This document shows positions 44,959 to 54,084 of a stretch of DNA of 64,000 bases, piece after piece; position 1 is the first letter of the stretch; each line of letters opens with the position of its first letter. The translations under genes and the position numbers were made by a program. The notes under the pieces were generated by a model. It was not told the DNA's origin, did not search any database, and was given only the letters and a program-made list of their open reading frames with translations. The stretch is from Paenibacillus sp. SYP-B3998 (GTDB lineage: Bacteria; Bacillota; Bacilli; Paenibacillales; NBRC-103111), in contig NZ_JAAIKC010000007.1 of NCBI RefSeq assembly GCF_010820665.1, positions 209,363 to 273,362 of the forward strand, read 5' to 3'.

Positions 44959-46338
44959 TTATTTTGTGGACATCGCTTTGAAAGCTTGATCAGCAGCTTC
45001 TAGGGTCTGGTTGACGTCTTCTTCCGTATGGGCAATGGTCATAAACCATGCTTCATATTTAGAAGGAGCTAGATTGATGCCTTGCTCCAACATGAGGCGG
45101 AAAAATTGCGCGAAACGTTCACCATCCGTATCCTGGGCTTGATCATAATTGGTAATTGGGTGGTCGCAGAAGTGGGTTGAGAAAGCACCGCCGATGCGAT
45201 TGATCGTTAAGGGAATACCGCGACGAGCTGCCGATTCAGCAATGCCATCGGCTAATCGAGTGCCAAGCTGCTCAAGCTTGGCATATACATCATCTTGCTG
45301 AAGCACTTGCAAGCAAGCTATGCCTGCCGAGATCGAGGCGGGGTTCCCGGCCATCGTTCCAGCCTGGTAAGCAGGTCCGAGCGGAGCTACCTGCTGCATC
45401 ACTTCTTTGCGGCCCCCGTAGGCGCCAATCGGCAGTCCGCCGCCGATGATTTTGCCAAGGGCCGTAAGGTCTGGCTCCACGGCGGCGTAGCGTGCCGCCG
45501 CCTCGGTATTGCCGCCCGCGGCGATGGCCAGACGGGCGTTTACTGCGGCCTCCGCGAGCGGAAGGCCGGGGTAGGTCTGCGCCGCTCCGTAATGGAAGCG
45601 GAACGCTGTGATGACCTCGTCATAGATGACGAGGGCACCGTGTTTGCGAGCAGCTGTGCAAAGCTGCTCAAGGTAGCCGGCATGGGGCATCACCATGCCG
45701 AAGTTGCCGACAATGGGCTCGATCATGACGGCAGCTATGTCTTCGCCCCAACGCGCAAGAGCAGCTTCCAGTGCCGGAATGTCATTGAACGGCACCGTGA
45801 TAACCTCTTGCGCGATGCTCGCTGGTACGCCGGCGCTGTCCGGCGTGCCGAGTGTGGACGGCCCTGAGCCAGCGGCCACGAGCACGAGATCTGAGTGGCC
45901 GTGGTAGCATCCGGCGAACTTGATGATTTTGGTGCGCTTCGTAAACGCGCGCGCCACGCGAATCGTCGTCATCACGGCCTCTGTGCCGGAGTTGACGAAA
46001 CGTACCTTATCCAGCGAAGGAATCGCTGACTTCAGCATCTTTGCGAACTCGATCTCGAGTTCGGTCGGGGTTCCGTACAGCGTGCCGTTTTGTGCGGCGC
46101 GGCAAATGGCCTCGGTCACATGCGGATGCGCATGACCAGTAATGATTGGACCATAGGCGGCTAAGTAATCAATGAAGCGATTGCCGTCTTCATCCCAGAA
46201 GTGCGCGCCCTGCGCGCGCTTCATGAAGACAGGAGCGCCGCCGCCTACGGCCTTGAATGAGCGGGAGGGACTATTCACGCCTCCCACGATATGTTGAAGG
46301 GCTTCTTGATACAACTGTTCAGATCTTTTGCGTTCCAT
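44959..46338 (-). CDS. hemL: Glutamate-1-semialdehyde 2,1-aminomutase with an internal insertion
   Basis: A 459-residue PLP enzyme of the C5 haem pathway that makes 5-aminolevulinate. N-terminal [66 protein letters not shown] and the PLP-lysine motif [19 protein letters not shown] (Lys about 296) are complete. Between the conserved GAAQTY and PDLTALGK there are about 30 extra residues, Ala-rich ([15 protein letters not shown]...), not found in the usual 425-435-residue enzyme. The ATG at 46338 (AAAGGA 12 bases upstream) is preferred to 46350, which abuts that site. The gene body is unusually G+C-rich. No other hem gene is next to it. Confidence 0.94.
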   Translation of the reverse strand: MERKRSEQLYQEALQHIVGGVNSPSRSFKAVGGGAPVFMKRAQGAHFWDEDGNRFIDYLAAYGPIITGHAHPHVTEAICRAAQNGTLYGTPTELEIEFAKMLKSAIPSLDKVRFVNSGTEAVMTTIRVARAFTKRTKIIKFAGCYHGHSDLVLVAAGSGPSTLGTPDSAGVPASIAQEVITVPFNDIPALEAALARWGEDIAAVMIEPIVGNFGMVMPHAGYLEQLCTAARKHGALVIYDEVITAFRFHYGAAQTYPGLPLAEAAVNARLAIAAGGNTEAAARYAAVEPDLTALGKIIGGGLPIGAYGGRKEVMQQVAPLGPAYQAGTMAGNPASISAGIACLQVLQQDDVYAKLEQLGTRLADGIAESAARRGIPLTINRIGGAFSTHFCDHPITNYDQAQDTDGERFAQFFRLMLEQGINLAPSKYEAWFMTIAHTEEDVNQTLEAADQAFKAMSTK

Positions 46339-46376
46339 AAATAGTATCATTCCTTTATATGTAATTGGTTAGCTTA

Positions 46377-46424
46377 CAAAAAGCCCCTACTTGCTGGGCG
46401 CAATGCCCTCTTTCAAGTAGAGGC
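46377..46424 (-). terminator. Terminator of the LCP gene
   Basis: Minus strand GCCTCTACTTG pairs with CAAGTAGGGGC, with an inner GGC/GCC stem, followed by TTTTTG. Confidence 0.82.
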
Positions 46425-46517
46425 GATAAAGATGAGGTTCCCTAGGGAAGCCAATTTGAAAGTGGGGGATCAGATAGCGGTTATAGGTATGTTTTAGTCG
46501 CTAAAGCGGCTTCGCTC

Positions 46518-47552
46518 TTAATTCTTCGTCGTCTTCGCGGACGACTTCGGTGTTGGCGATGGCTTGGTAGGCCCAGTGTCCGCTTCTGACGTGCCGTTAA
46601 AAAGCTCCTTCACATATCGCTGCAACTTATCCTTGTTAGCCGTGATGACGGCTGCGCCTCGGACATTCTTCTCAATCAACAGGTCGCTTGGCGGCAGTTG
46701 AGAGCTTATAATACCATCGGTCTTAGCTTCATAGCCTAGTGTGCCGAGTTTGAGCATGTCCGTTACGCTGAGATTCGTGTCAATGTAAGGATCCATCGCA
46801 TTTAGGATTTTAGGAAGCTTTATAATAGAAGAAGTTGTCTGCATTTTTTGAGCGACAGCGGTCAGGAACTTACGTTGGCGCTCCGTACGAGAAAAGTCAG
46901 ACAAGGCATCGTGCCGGAATCGGACATACTGCAAAGCAGTTTTGCCATCGAGATGCTGCATCCCTTTTTTTAAATTAATGTCATAAATATGATCGTCTTC
47001 AGAATCGGAGTACTTCATATCTTTTTCTACTTCCAGGTCAATCCCGCCTACTGCGTCGATGAGCGCCATAAATCCTTTGAAATCCGTATATACGTAATAT
47101 TGTATAGGAATGCCTAATAGATCACTGACCGTTTTCATGGCCAAGTTCGGCCCACCCGTTGCAATAGCGGTGTTGATACGGTCTTCGCCTTCACCTGGAA
47201 TCTTTACGTAGGTATCGCGAAGTATGGAAAATAAATAGGCTTTCTTCGTCACAGGGTCAATAGAAGCTAGCATAATGCTGTCTGATCGAGGAATCTCATT
47301 TTTCTTCATCCCACGCGAGTCTCCGCCCAGAAGCAGTATATTTACGCGCTGTTTGCCTTCCCATTTTGGTGGTGTGTATTTGTCGCCTTTTTCTTTGAGC
47401 GATTGGCTAATTAATGGATTGCCACCGCCTTGAGTGTTCCCTGATTTGTTGGAGATATGTTTAGCAAAGCTATAAAACGAATAAGAGTAATAACCAGCTA
47501 CTGCAATAAGCAGTAAAACAATGACAAGAAGTGTTCGTTTAAATATTTTCAA
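46518..47552 (-). CDS. LytR-CpsA-Psr (LCP) family cell wall polymer ligase
   Basis: A 344-residue membrane protein that joins teichoic acids or other polymers to peptidoglycan. A short cytoplasmic start, one membrane helix (residues 5-26), a linker and the LCP domain (75-300): VNILLLGGDSRGM, RSDSIMLASIDP, LFSILRDTYVKIPG, RINTAIATGG and QYVRFRHDALSDFSRTERQRKFL contain the conserved Asp and Arg residues. The C-terminal 25 residues are Ser/Thr/Lys/Pro-rich. The start is placed at a TTG (47552) because AAAGGAGC lies about 9 bases before it; the open frame continues 114 bases further without a site. Confidence 0.92.
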   Translation of the reverse strand: MKIFKRTLLVIVLLLIAVAGYYSYSFYSFAKHISNKSGNTQGGGNPLISQSLKEKGDKYTPPKWEGKQRVNILLLGGDSRGMKKNEIPRSDSIMLASIDPVTKKAYLFSILRDTYVKIPGEGEDRINTAIATGGPNLAMKTVSDLLGIPIQYYVYTDFKGFMALIDAVGGIDLEVEKDMKYSDSEDDHIYDINLKKGMQHLDGKTALQYVRFRHDALSDFSRTERQRKFLTAVAQKMQTTSSIIKLPKILNAMDPYIDTNLSVTDMLKLGTLGYEAKTDGIISSQLPPSDLLIEKNVRGAAVITANKDKLQRYVKELFNGTSEADTGPTKPSPTPKSSAKTTKN

Positions 47553-47824
47553 TGCATTTGAGCTCCTTTCTAGATGGAAAGGCAATCTGTACTTTTTTTT
47601 CTTACAGATTTCATGTATCATGGGTCTAGGAGTTTTCATGGGAAGCTTGTTTGGTAAGTCAAGCATCTGTGCAGCGTTTTTGCAGAAAGCAAACAGATTA
47701 AGCAGATGCTGTTGTACAAATCGCCTATATGATCCATATTATAGATGCTATGAAACTTCGATAGCAAGTTAAGGCGAATTATGAAAGATGTTGTAGCCGA
47801 GTCTACACAGACAGGGGGTAAGGT

Positions 47825-48880
47825 ATGTTAGCGATTGATGTTCAACAACTCCGCAAGGAATTTCAGGTGCAGCAAAGCCGCGGGGGATTAAAGGGTGCTT
47901 TTCAAGATTTATTCAGAAGAGAATACAAGCATGTTACCGCTGTTAAAGACATTAGCTTTCAAATCCCCAAGGGCGAAATTTGCGGATATATCGGTGAAAA
48001 TGGCGCCGGTAAATCAACAACGATCAAAATGTTGACAGGTATCCTCGTACCTACCTCAGGACATATCAAAGTCAATGGCTTTGTTCCATTTAAAGAACGG
48101 GAGAAATTTGTAGCTGGTATCGGTGTTGTTTTCGGCCAACGAAGCCAGCTGTGGTGGGATATCGGTGTCGTCGAATCGTTCCAACTACTCAAGAAAGTGT
48201 ATAGAGTGTCGGAAGCCGATTACAAGCAACGTCTCGATGAATTGGTGGATCGCCTCCAATTAGCTGATTTGCTATCCAGACCTGTTCGGAAGCTGAGCCT
48301 AGGGCAACGGATGCGCTGTGAGCTTGCGGCTTCGCTTATCCATAATCCAGCGATTCTTTTCTTAGATGAGCCGACCATTGGCCTAGACATTGTAGTGAAG
48401 ACGGAAATTCGCGAGTTTCTCAAATCGCTGAATCAACGCTATGAGACGACCATCCTGCTTACTACACATGATTTGCAGGACATTGAAGCATTATGCTCGC
48501 GTGTAATCATGCTGGACGACGGTCGTATTATTTATGATGGCGGACTGGAAGAGTTGAAAGCGAAGTGGGGCAAAGGCAAAGAAGTTGTTCTGCAATTCGA
48601 ATATCCGATAACGTTAGCTAAGCTTCAAGAATTGACCCAAGGGCTCGACGTAGCGTGGCAGCTTGAGAATGAGCTATCTGCTAAAGTATTCATTCCACAA
48701 GATCGTGCGAATGTTTCTGAGGTGCTGAGTCGAGTTGTAGGTGTCCTGCAAATTCAGGATATTAAGATTAACGAAACGAACACGGATGATATCGTGCGGG
48801 AAATTTATAAATCCGGTTCCGCTGAAGTGAAGCGCCCAGAGGAAGCTAAGCAAGCAGAAGGAGTCGTCACTCATGCTTAG
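47825..48880 (+). CDS. ABC exporter ATP-binding protein (ABC-2 type)
   Basis: A 351-residue ATPase. Walker A GENGAGKSTT, a Q-loop GQRSQLWWDI, signature LSLGQRMRCELA, Walker B AILFLDEPTIGLD and the H-loop LLTTHD are intact. The sequence after Walker A is of the DrrA/YhaQ-like ABC-2 kind, and a C-terminal regulatory domain (about 255-351) follows. AGGGGGTAAGG precedes the ATG. Its stop overlaps the first permease gene by 8 bases, so three genes form one exporter operon. Confidence 0.94.
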   Translation: MLAIDVQQLRKEFQVQQSRGGLKGAFQDLFRREYKHVTAVKDISFQIPKGEICGYIGENGAGKSTTIKMLTGILVPTSGHIKVNGFVPFKEREKFVAGIGVVFGQRSQLWWDIGVVESFQLLKKVYRVSEADYKQRLDELVDRLQLADLLSRPVRKLSLGQRMRCELAASLIHNPAILFLDEPTIGLDIVVKTEIREFLKSLNQRYETTILLTTHDLQDIEALCSRVIMLDDGRIIYDGGLEELKAKWGKGKEVVLQFEYPITLAKLQELTQGLDVAWQLENELSAKVFIPQDRANVSEVLSRVVGVLQIQDIKINETNTDDIVREIYKSGSAEVKRPEEAKQAEGVVTHA

Positions 48881-49667
48881 CGCTTATTTAGAAGTCATTC
48901 GCATGCGGTTTCTAATGATGCTGGCTTACCGTGTGAATTATTACAGCGGCATACTCATTTACGCACTCAATATCGGTTCTTACTATTTTGTTTATAAAGC
49001 TATCTATGGAGAGCAGGCCATGATTGGCGGCCTCACTCTGGGCCAGATGACCACCTATGTAGCGGTTTCTTGGATGGGCAGAGCGTTTTACTTCAATAAT
49101 CTGGATCGTGAGATTGCGAGCGAAATTCGCGACGGCAGCGTGGCTATCCAATTCATCAGGCCCTACAATTATGTAGTTGTCAAAATGATGCAAGGACTAG
49201 GGGAAGGAATCTTTCGTCTGTTTCTTTTCACGACGCCTGGCATGGTTCTCATTTGGTTGCTTCTGCCTGTTCAACTGCCGACCAATCCGTCGCTTTGGGG
49301 AATTTACTTGATAATGCTGTTTTTCAGCTTTCTGATTAACACGCAACTTAATATCATTACTGGGCTGTTTGCTTTCTTTTTGGAAAATAATGAAGGGCTT
49401 ATGCGCATGAAACGTGTGGCGGTTGACCTTTTCTCGGGATTAATTATTCCGATCTCTTTTTTCCCAGGATGGTCCAAGTCAGTGCTCGAGTGGTTGCCGT
49501 TTCAAGCGATCACTTACCTGCCAAGCGCTGTATTTACAGGGAAAATTACAGGTGCAGAAGTATTTCAGAAGCTAGGTATTCAAGCTATGTGGTTCTTTAT
49601 CCTCATCATTCCGATGTACTTCCTGTGGAGTAAATCGAGAACGCGTTTGTTTGTGCAGGGAGGGTGA
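48873..49667 (+). CDS. ABC-2 type permease (first subunit)
   Basis: A 264-residue membrane protein with about six helices. SWMGRAFYFNNLDREIASEIRDGSVAIQFIRPYNY and the late GLIIPISFFPGWSKSVLEWLPFQAITYLPSAVFTG are typical of ABC2_membrane_6/DUF990 permeases that work as heterodimers. AGAAGGAG is inside the ATPase gene, 10 bases before the ATG. Substrate unknown. Confidence 0.9.
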   Translation: MLSAYLEVIRMRFLMMLAYRVNYYSGILIYALNIGSYYFVYKAIYGEQAMIGGLTLGQMTTYVAVSWMGRAFYFNNLDREIASEIRDGSVAIQFIRPYNYVVVKMMQGLGEGIFRLFLFTTPGMVLIWLLLPVQLPTNPSLWGIYLIMLFFSFLINTQLNIITGLFAFFLENNEGLMRMKRVAVDLFSGLIIPISFFPGWSKSVLEWLPFQAITYLPSAVFTGKITGAEVFQKLGIQAMWFFILIIPMYFLWSKSRTRLFVQGG

Positions 49668-49671
49668 AGCC

Positions 49672-50457
49672 ATGTTCTATCTGTCTCTAATTGTTGACTA
49701 TTTGAAAAACTACATGAAAACACGTCTCACCTACCGTTCAGACTTCTGGATCGAAGTGCTTTCCGACTTATTGTTCAATGGATTGAACTTGTTCTTCATC
49801 TTGGTTGTCTTTTTGCAAACGCAGTCGCTCGGCGGGTGGAATCAAGAGCAAATCTTGTTCATCTACGGCTATTTTATGATTCCGTATGGCTTGTTCATCA
49901 CCTTTTTTAACCTGTGGGGCTTTGGTGATCGGTATATTGTCAAAGGCGAGATGGATCGCATACTGACGCGTCCTGCTTACAATCTGTGGCAGCTAATGCT
50001 GGAAAATCTTAACCCCTCCTCGCTCTTTAGCGCAGTAGCAGGAGCGGTCGTCATGATCTATTCTTGGTTGAAGCTAGGGATTCCCTTCCATTGGTATGAC
50101 CCGCTGATGTTTATTATTCTGGTGATTGGATCGGTGCTTATTTACGCAGGGGTTTATATCTCTTTAACATCCCTTTCCTTTTTCTCTGATGCACCGACGG
50201 GGATTCTCCCGCTGATTTGGAATATTCAGAACTACGGACGTTATCCCATTACGATCTACAACAAGCTGTTGAAAAGTATTTTAACGTGGATTCTTCCCTT
50301 CGCCTTTGTTGGGTTTTATCCTGCAGCTTATTTTATCGATCCGGCGAATTGGAAATGGTTCGCTCTTTTGACGCCGATCATGGGCATTGTTTTTAGTGTC
50401 TTGGGTATCGCGATCTGGAATATTGGCGTGAAAAGATATCGCGGCGCTGGTTCCTAA
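49672..50457 (+). CDS. ABC-2 type permease (second subunit)
   Basis: A 261-residue membrane protein with about six helices, related in layout to the preceding subunit (GDRYIVKGEMDRILTRPAYNLWQLMLENL; ITIYNKLLKSILTWILPFAFVGFYPAAYF). ATG 49672 follows GGGAGGGTGA and lies 4 bases after the first permease stop. Third gene of the exporter operon; a strong bidirectional terminator follows. Confidence 0.9.
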   Translation: MFYLSLIVDYLKNYMKTRLTYRSDFWIEVLSDLLFNGLNLFFILVVFLQTQSLGGWNQEQILFIYGYFMIPYGLFITFFNLWGFGDRYIVKGEMDRILTRPAYNLWQLMLENLNPSSLFSAVAGAVVMIYSWLKLGIPFHWYDPLMFIILVIGSVLIYAGVYISLTSLSFFSDAPTGILPLIWNIQNYGRYPITIYNKLLKSILTWILPFAFVGFYPAAYFIDPANWKWFALLTPIMGIVFSVLGIAIWNIGVKRYRGAGS

Positions 50458-50549
50458 ATATAGAAAACCGTTATCTCTCTACACTTTGTGTATAGGGGAG
50501 TACCGAACAGTGGATGAAAATCTCTTGGCAGCAAGTTAATTTAGAAAAA

Positions 50550-50586
50550 AACAATGCCAGCATCGTGCCTGGCATTGTTTTTTTTT
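50550..50586. terminator. Bidirectional terminator after the ABC operon
   Basis: AACAATGCCAG (50550-50560) pairs perfectly with CTGGCATTGTT (50569-50579); A run before and eight T after. Confidence 0.92.
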
Positions 50587-50644
50587 GAATACAAGCTATA
50601 TTTAACAGCAATGGCTTTGTTCACTAGCTTGCCCACGATGCGCT

Positions 50645-52699
50645 CTAAACTTTGTACCTGTCGATCAGACGGTTCAATTCCTGAGCAAGCTCATTCAATT
50701 GGCCGGCAGAATGCGAAAGTGACTTAACGGAAGATAACTGTTCCTCGGAGGCGTTCGCTACCTGCCGCACATGCTCTGACGACAACCGAGCAATATGTGC
50801 CGTTTCGTCAACGGAGGCAGCCACTTCTTCGGAACCGGCTGACATCTGCTCAGAAGCTGCCGAAGCATCTTGAATTTGTTCATTGACGGTCTGAATTTCT
50901 TGCAAAATGCGCCCAAACGCTTCGCCCGATTCCTGTACTTGTTCGAAACCTTGAACGACGCTTTGATTAACGGAATCCATCGCTTGTATGGCTCGCTGCG
51001 TGTCTCCCTGAATTTCTTGGATCAGGCGGGAGATTCGACCTGCCGACTCCGATGATTGCTCAGCCAGTTTTCTTACCTCGCCAGCAACGACCGCGAAGCC
51101 CCGACCGTGCTCTCCTGCGCGTGCTGCTTCGATGGCAGCATTCAGTGCCAGCAAATTCGTCTGAGTGGAAATCGCTTTAATAACATCGGCGATTTGTACG
51201 ATTTCTTGCGATCGATCGCCCAGAACTCTAACTACGGAGACTGAGTTCTGTACGTTCCCTTCAATCGCGCCCATTTGTCGAATTGCCTGCTGAATACATC
51301 CATTTCCTTGCTTCGCTTCTTGCTCTGCATCTGCGGAAGATCCAGCAATACTGGAGGTCGTCTCGGCAATGCGCTGAATGCCAAGCGCCATTTCCTCCAT
51401 CGCGCGCGCGCTTTCCACAGCACCTCGCAATTGGCTCTCAGCCCCGTCGGCTACTCGCTCTACAGTCGAAGCGATGCCATTGACCGTAGATACGCTTTGC
51501 TCCACGTGAGATGAAAGATGTTCCGAAGAGGCAACCACCCGACCACTTGCATGCTTAACCTCAGTAATCAAGGTTTGCATTGATTGCTGCATCAGCTGTA
51601 GTGATTGGCCTAGCGTGCCAATTTCATCTTTGCGTCTGAGCAGGCGCTCTTGTACCTCGTGTGTAAAGTCTCCCTCACCCATCTGTTGCAAATGATGAAC
51701 GATGGCATGGATTGGCTTGGAAAAGCGGGAGGCGAACAGGTAAGAAGCGCCTGCCGCAATAACTACGAGTAAAGCGCCGATAAAAATCAGAATAAGACCG
51801 ATTCGCTGGATTCCTTCGATCATCTCTTTCTTTTCAACAAAAGCGATATACTTCCAGCCCGTTTTCTCTGATGTATACAAGTTGGCCATATACGGGGTGC
51901 CATACATCATGACTTCAAAATGATCAGCCGTTTTGTCTTTTACATCCATTAGCTTCTCTATCTTGAGCTCCGCGATGTTTTTGGAATTCATATCGGGATG
52001 TTTAGGATTAGCCAGAACCGTTCCGTCCTTTGCAAGCAGCATCACATAACCCGAAGAACCGATTTTGATATTTTTCAAATTGTCCGTTAGCTGAGCCAAA
52101 CTCGCATCAATACCAACAACGCCGACCGGTGCACCCTTCTCATTTTTAACGACAGTCACGTTACTTATATTTACTGCGGTTCCACCTGACGAAACGTATG
52201 GAGCCGTTGTAACGACTTTATCAGGATTATCCATTGGTTCTTTGTACCAAGGACGGATGCGCGGATCATACTTCTCTTTAATCTGTTCTTCTCCCCAGCT
52301 TATATAGCCGCCGTATATGGTCGCCATATAGACGTAGGACGTATTTGGATGTGAATCAACAAACCGTTGGAACTCTTTGTAAATGGCTGCTTCCGTTTTA
52401 CCGTTTTGCAGTGGTGCATTTTTCGTCTTATCTGCTTTGTCCATATACGTCGTGACGGTCGCATCAGCCTTCATCACAACCGGATTATTTGCCATCATTT
52501 TTACATTCTCGCGAATGGTATCAAAATAGATAGAAACGGAATTATCCACTTGTACAATCTCTTTCGTCGTCGCTTGCACGAAGTTGTCATTCATTTGCCG
52601 ATCCATGTAAAAATAAACAACGAGACAAGTAATAGCAATCGGCACGATGATCGCTAGTAGAAACGCAGTAACCATTTTTCCTTTAATTGTATGTAACAT
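50645..52699 (-). CDS. Methyl-accepting chemotaxis protein (dCache type)
   Basis: A 684-residue transmembrane receptor. First helix (about 9-31), extracellular double-Cache sensor (35-290; [57 protein letters not shown]), second helix (about 297-319), HAMP (320-375), and a cytoplasmic signalling domain (400-684) with the hairpin tip [47 protein letters not shown]. The dCache sensor often binds amino acids or other small molecules; the ligand is unknown. GAGGGGGC precedes the ATG, and a sigma-D-type promoter is visible. Confidence 0.95.
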   Translation of the reverse strand: MLHTIKGKMVTAFLLAIIVPIAITCLVVYFYMDRQMNDNFVQATTKEIVQVDNSVSIYFDTIRENVKMMANNPVVMKADATVTTYMDKADKTKNAPLQNGKTEAAIYKEFQRFVDSHPNTSYVYMATIYGGYISWGEEQIKEKYDPRIRPWYKEPMDNPDKVVTTAPYVSSGGTAVNISNVTVVKNEKGAPVGVVGIDASLAQLTDNLKNIKIGSSGYVMLLAKDGTVLANPKHPDMNSKNIAELKIEKLMDVKDKTADHFEVMMYGTPYMANLYTSEKTGWKYIAFVEKKEMIEGIQRIGLILIFIGALLVVIAAGASYLFASRFSKPIHAIVHHLQQMGEGDFTHEVQERLLRRKDEIGTLGQSLQLMQQSMQTLITEVKHASGRVVASSEHLSSHVEQSVSTVNGIASTVERVADGAESQLRGAVESARAMEEMALGIQRIAETTSSIAGSSADAEQEAKQGNGCIQQAIRQMGAIEGNVQNSVSVVRVLGDRSQEIVQIADVIKAISTQTNLLALNAAIEAARAGEHGRGFAVVAGEVRKLAEQSSESAGRISRLIQEIQGDTQRAIQAMDSVNQSVVQGFEQVQESGEAFGRILQEIQTVNEQIQDASAASEQMSAGSEEVAASVDETAHIARLSSEHVRQVANASEEQLSSVKSLSHSAGQLNELAQELNRLIDRYKV

Positions 52700-52735
52700 G
52701 TGTCAGCCCCCTCAAGTAAATACTGCCACTTACTT

Positions 52736-52762
52736 ATATCGAACATTTCAGTAAAAACTTTA
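52736..52762 (-). promoter_or_regulatory. Sigma-D (flagellar) promoter for the chemoreceptor
   Basis: Minus strand TAAA (52762-52759), 15 bases, TTCGATAT (52743-52736). Consensus of Bacillus sigma-D is TAAA-N15-GCCGATAT; 10 of 12 positions match, and it lies 37 bases before the ATG. Confidence 0.62.
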
Positions 52763-52896
52763 GCTAAAAGTCACGTTTTCCATAACATTCCATATAAATT
52801 CTATCTCAAAAGAGGGAATTGCGAATCATGTAGGAGGGCGGTGTGTGGTAAGGCTCGCCATTTTCCATGTAGAGTGCACGTTTTAGAGGAGTTGGT

Positions 52897-52926
52897 TTGC
52901 GGTGTGTGCGGTAGGTAAAGCATAAT
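52897..52926 (+). promoter_or_regulatory. Probable promoter for bcp
   Basis: TTGCGG (52897-52902), 18 bases, CATAAT (52921-52926), 48 bases before the ATG. Confidence 0.45.
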
Positions 52927-52973
52927 GAGACTAGATAGATATACAGAGTAGTAGAACAAGGGAGAGAACAACC

Positions 52974-53444
52974 ATGACACCTGATACGACGAGACGAGTC
53001 GCACCCGATTTTACGTTGCCCGCATCGAGCGGAAGTAACGTTTCCTTGCGAGACTACCAAGGCAAGAAGCTCGTGATTTATTTTTATCCAAAAGATCATA
53101 CGCCTGCTTGTACGCAGGAGTCCTGCGATTTTCGCGATTATAATGGGAAATTCGCCGAATTTGGTGTAGAAGTCATTGGGATTAGTCCCGATGATCTTAA
53201 AGCGCACGATAAATTTATCGTTAAGCACGGGTTTCCATTTTTATTGCTTTCAGATTCCGACCATCAGGTTGCCGAGAAGTTCGGCGTCTGGGCTTTAAAG
53301 AAGCTTTATGGCCGCGAATATATGGGGATCGTGCGATCAACTTTTCTGATTGATGAGGAAGGTATGATTGCGCAGGAATGGAGTAATGTGAGAGTGAAGA
53401 ATCACGTGCAGTCTGTTTTAGATGTCGTGTCGGCATTAGGTTGA
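52974..53444 (+). CDS. bcp: Thiol peroxidase of the Bcp/PrxQ family
   Basis: A 156-residue peroxiredoxin that reduces hydrogen peroxide and organic peroxides. The peroxidatic Cys is in DHTPACTQESCDFRD, with the second Cys 5 residues later as in atypical two-Cys PrxQ. PDFTLPASSG, VIYFYPKD and RSTFLIDEEG are family hallmarks. GGGAGAG precedes the ATG. It is followed by a terminator. Confidence 0.95.
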   Translation: MTPDTTRRVAPDFTLPASSGSNVSLRDYQGKKLVIYFYPKDHTPACTQESCDFRDYNGKFAEFGVEVIGISPDDLKAHDKFIVKHGFPFLLLSDSDHQVAEKFGVWALKKLYGREYMGIVRSTFLIDEEGMIAQEWSNVRVKNHVQSVLDVVSALG

Positions 53445-53473
53445 AATACAAGTAAAAGATCTGCTGTAATTTG

Positions 53474-53503
53474 AGAGTGGCCATCGAGGGCTGCTCTTTT
53501 TTT
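53474..53503 (+). terminator. bcp terminator
   Basis: AGAGTGGCC (53474-53482) pairs with GGGCTGCTCT (53488-53497), with two G-T pairs; seven T follow. Confidence 0.78.
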
Positions 53504-53521
53504 GCGAAAGGAATGATTACC

Positions 53522-53981
53522 ATGTGGACAATGCTTAAAGACCGTAGAATGGCTTTTCTTATGATAGCGAATATGCTCTCTTCCATTGGTTCAGGGATTA
53601 CGATGATTGGTGTTCCATGGCTTTTGGTTAATCGATCTGGTGGAGATGAAGTCTATGGATATGCGACTTTGGCGTCTACGATTCTACTCTTTCTTTTATT
53701 CGTTTCCTTTCGTCAGTATTTTCCTTCTATTCAAAACATTGAATGGATGGGGAAATGCGGGTAGTCGTGTAGCACGCAATACCATCCTTATGGAAATGGT
53801 ACCGAATCATCTCATTGGTCGTGTGAATGGTTTCTTTAATACGGTAGGAATGGGTATCTGCGTTTTGTTAATTGCTATATGTACGCAAATTGTTTTCTTT
53901 CAAGGAGCAAGAATAGTGATTCTTTTACTTGCTGCTTTATTGCTTATAAGTTTCGTAGGTCTTATATCAAGCCCCGGATAA
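53522..53981 (+). pseudogene. Truncated, frameshifted MFS transporter
   Basis: A ribosome site (AAAGGAATG) and ATG at 53522 open a frame that encodes the first two helices of an MFS transporter (MWTMLKDRRMAFLMIANML ... GVPWLLVNRSGGDEVYGYATLAS). After about 80 codons it becomes unrelated, and the next recognisable MFS part (NAGSRVARNTILMEMVPNHLIGRVNG and two last helices) lies in another frame. The middle of the protein, about 200-250 residues, is missing. The two parts are collinear, so this looks like an internal deletion with frameshift in a once complete gene of about 400 codons. Confidence 0.83.
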
Positions 53982-54084
53982 ATTCCTCCTGGTTAGACCT
54001 AAACCATCAGACATACTATTGAACTTCCTCCCATATAATCTATCAGCAGTTCAAAATGATAGAACAAACCGGAGGGATCATTGC

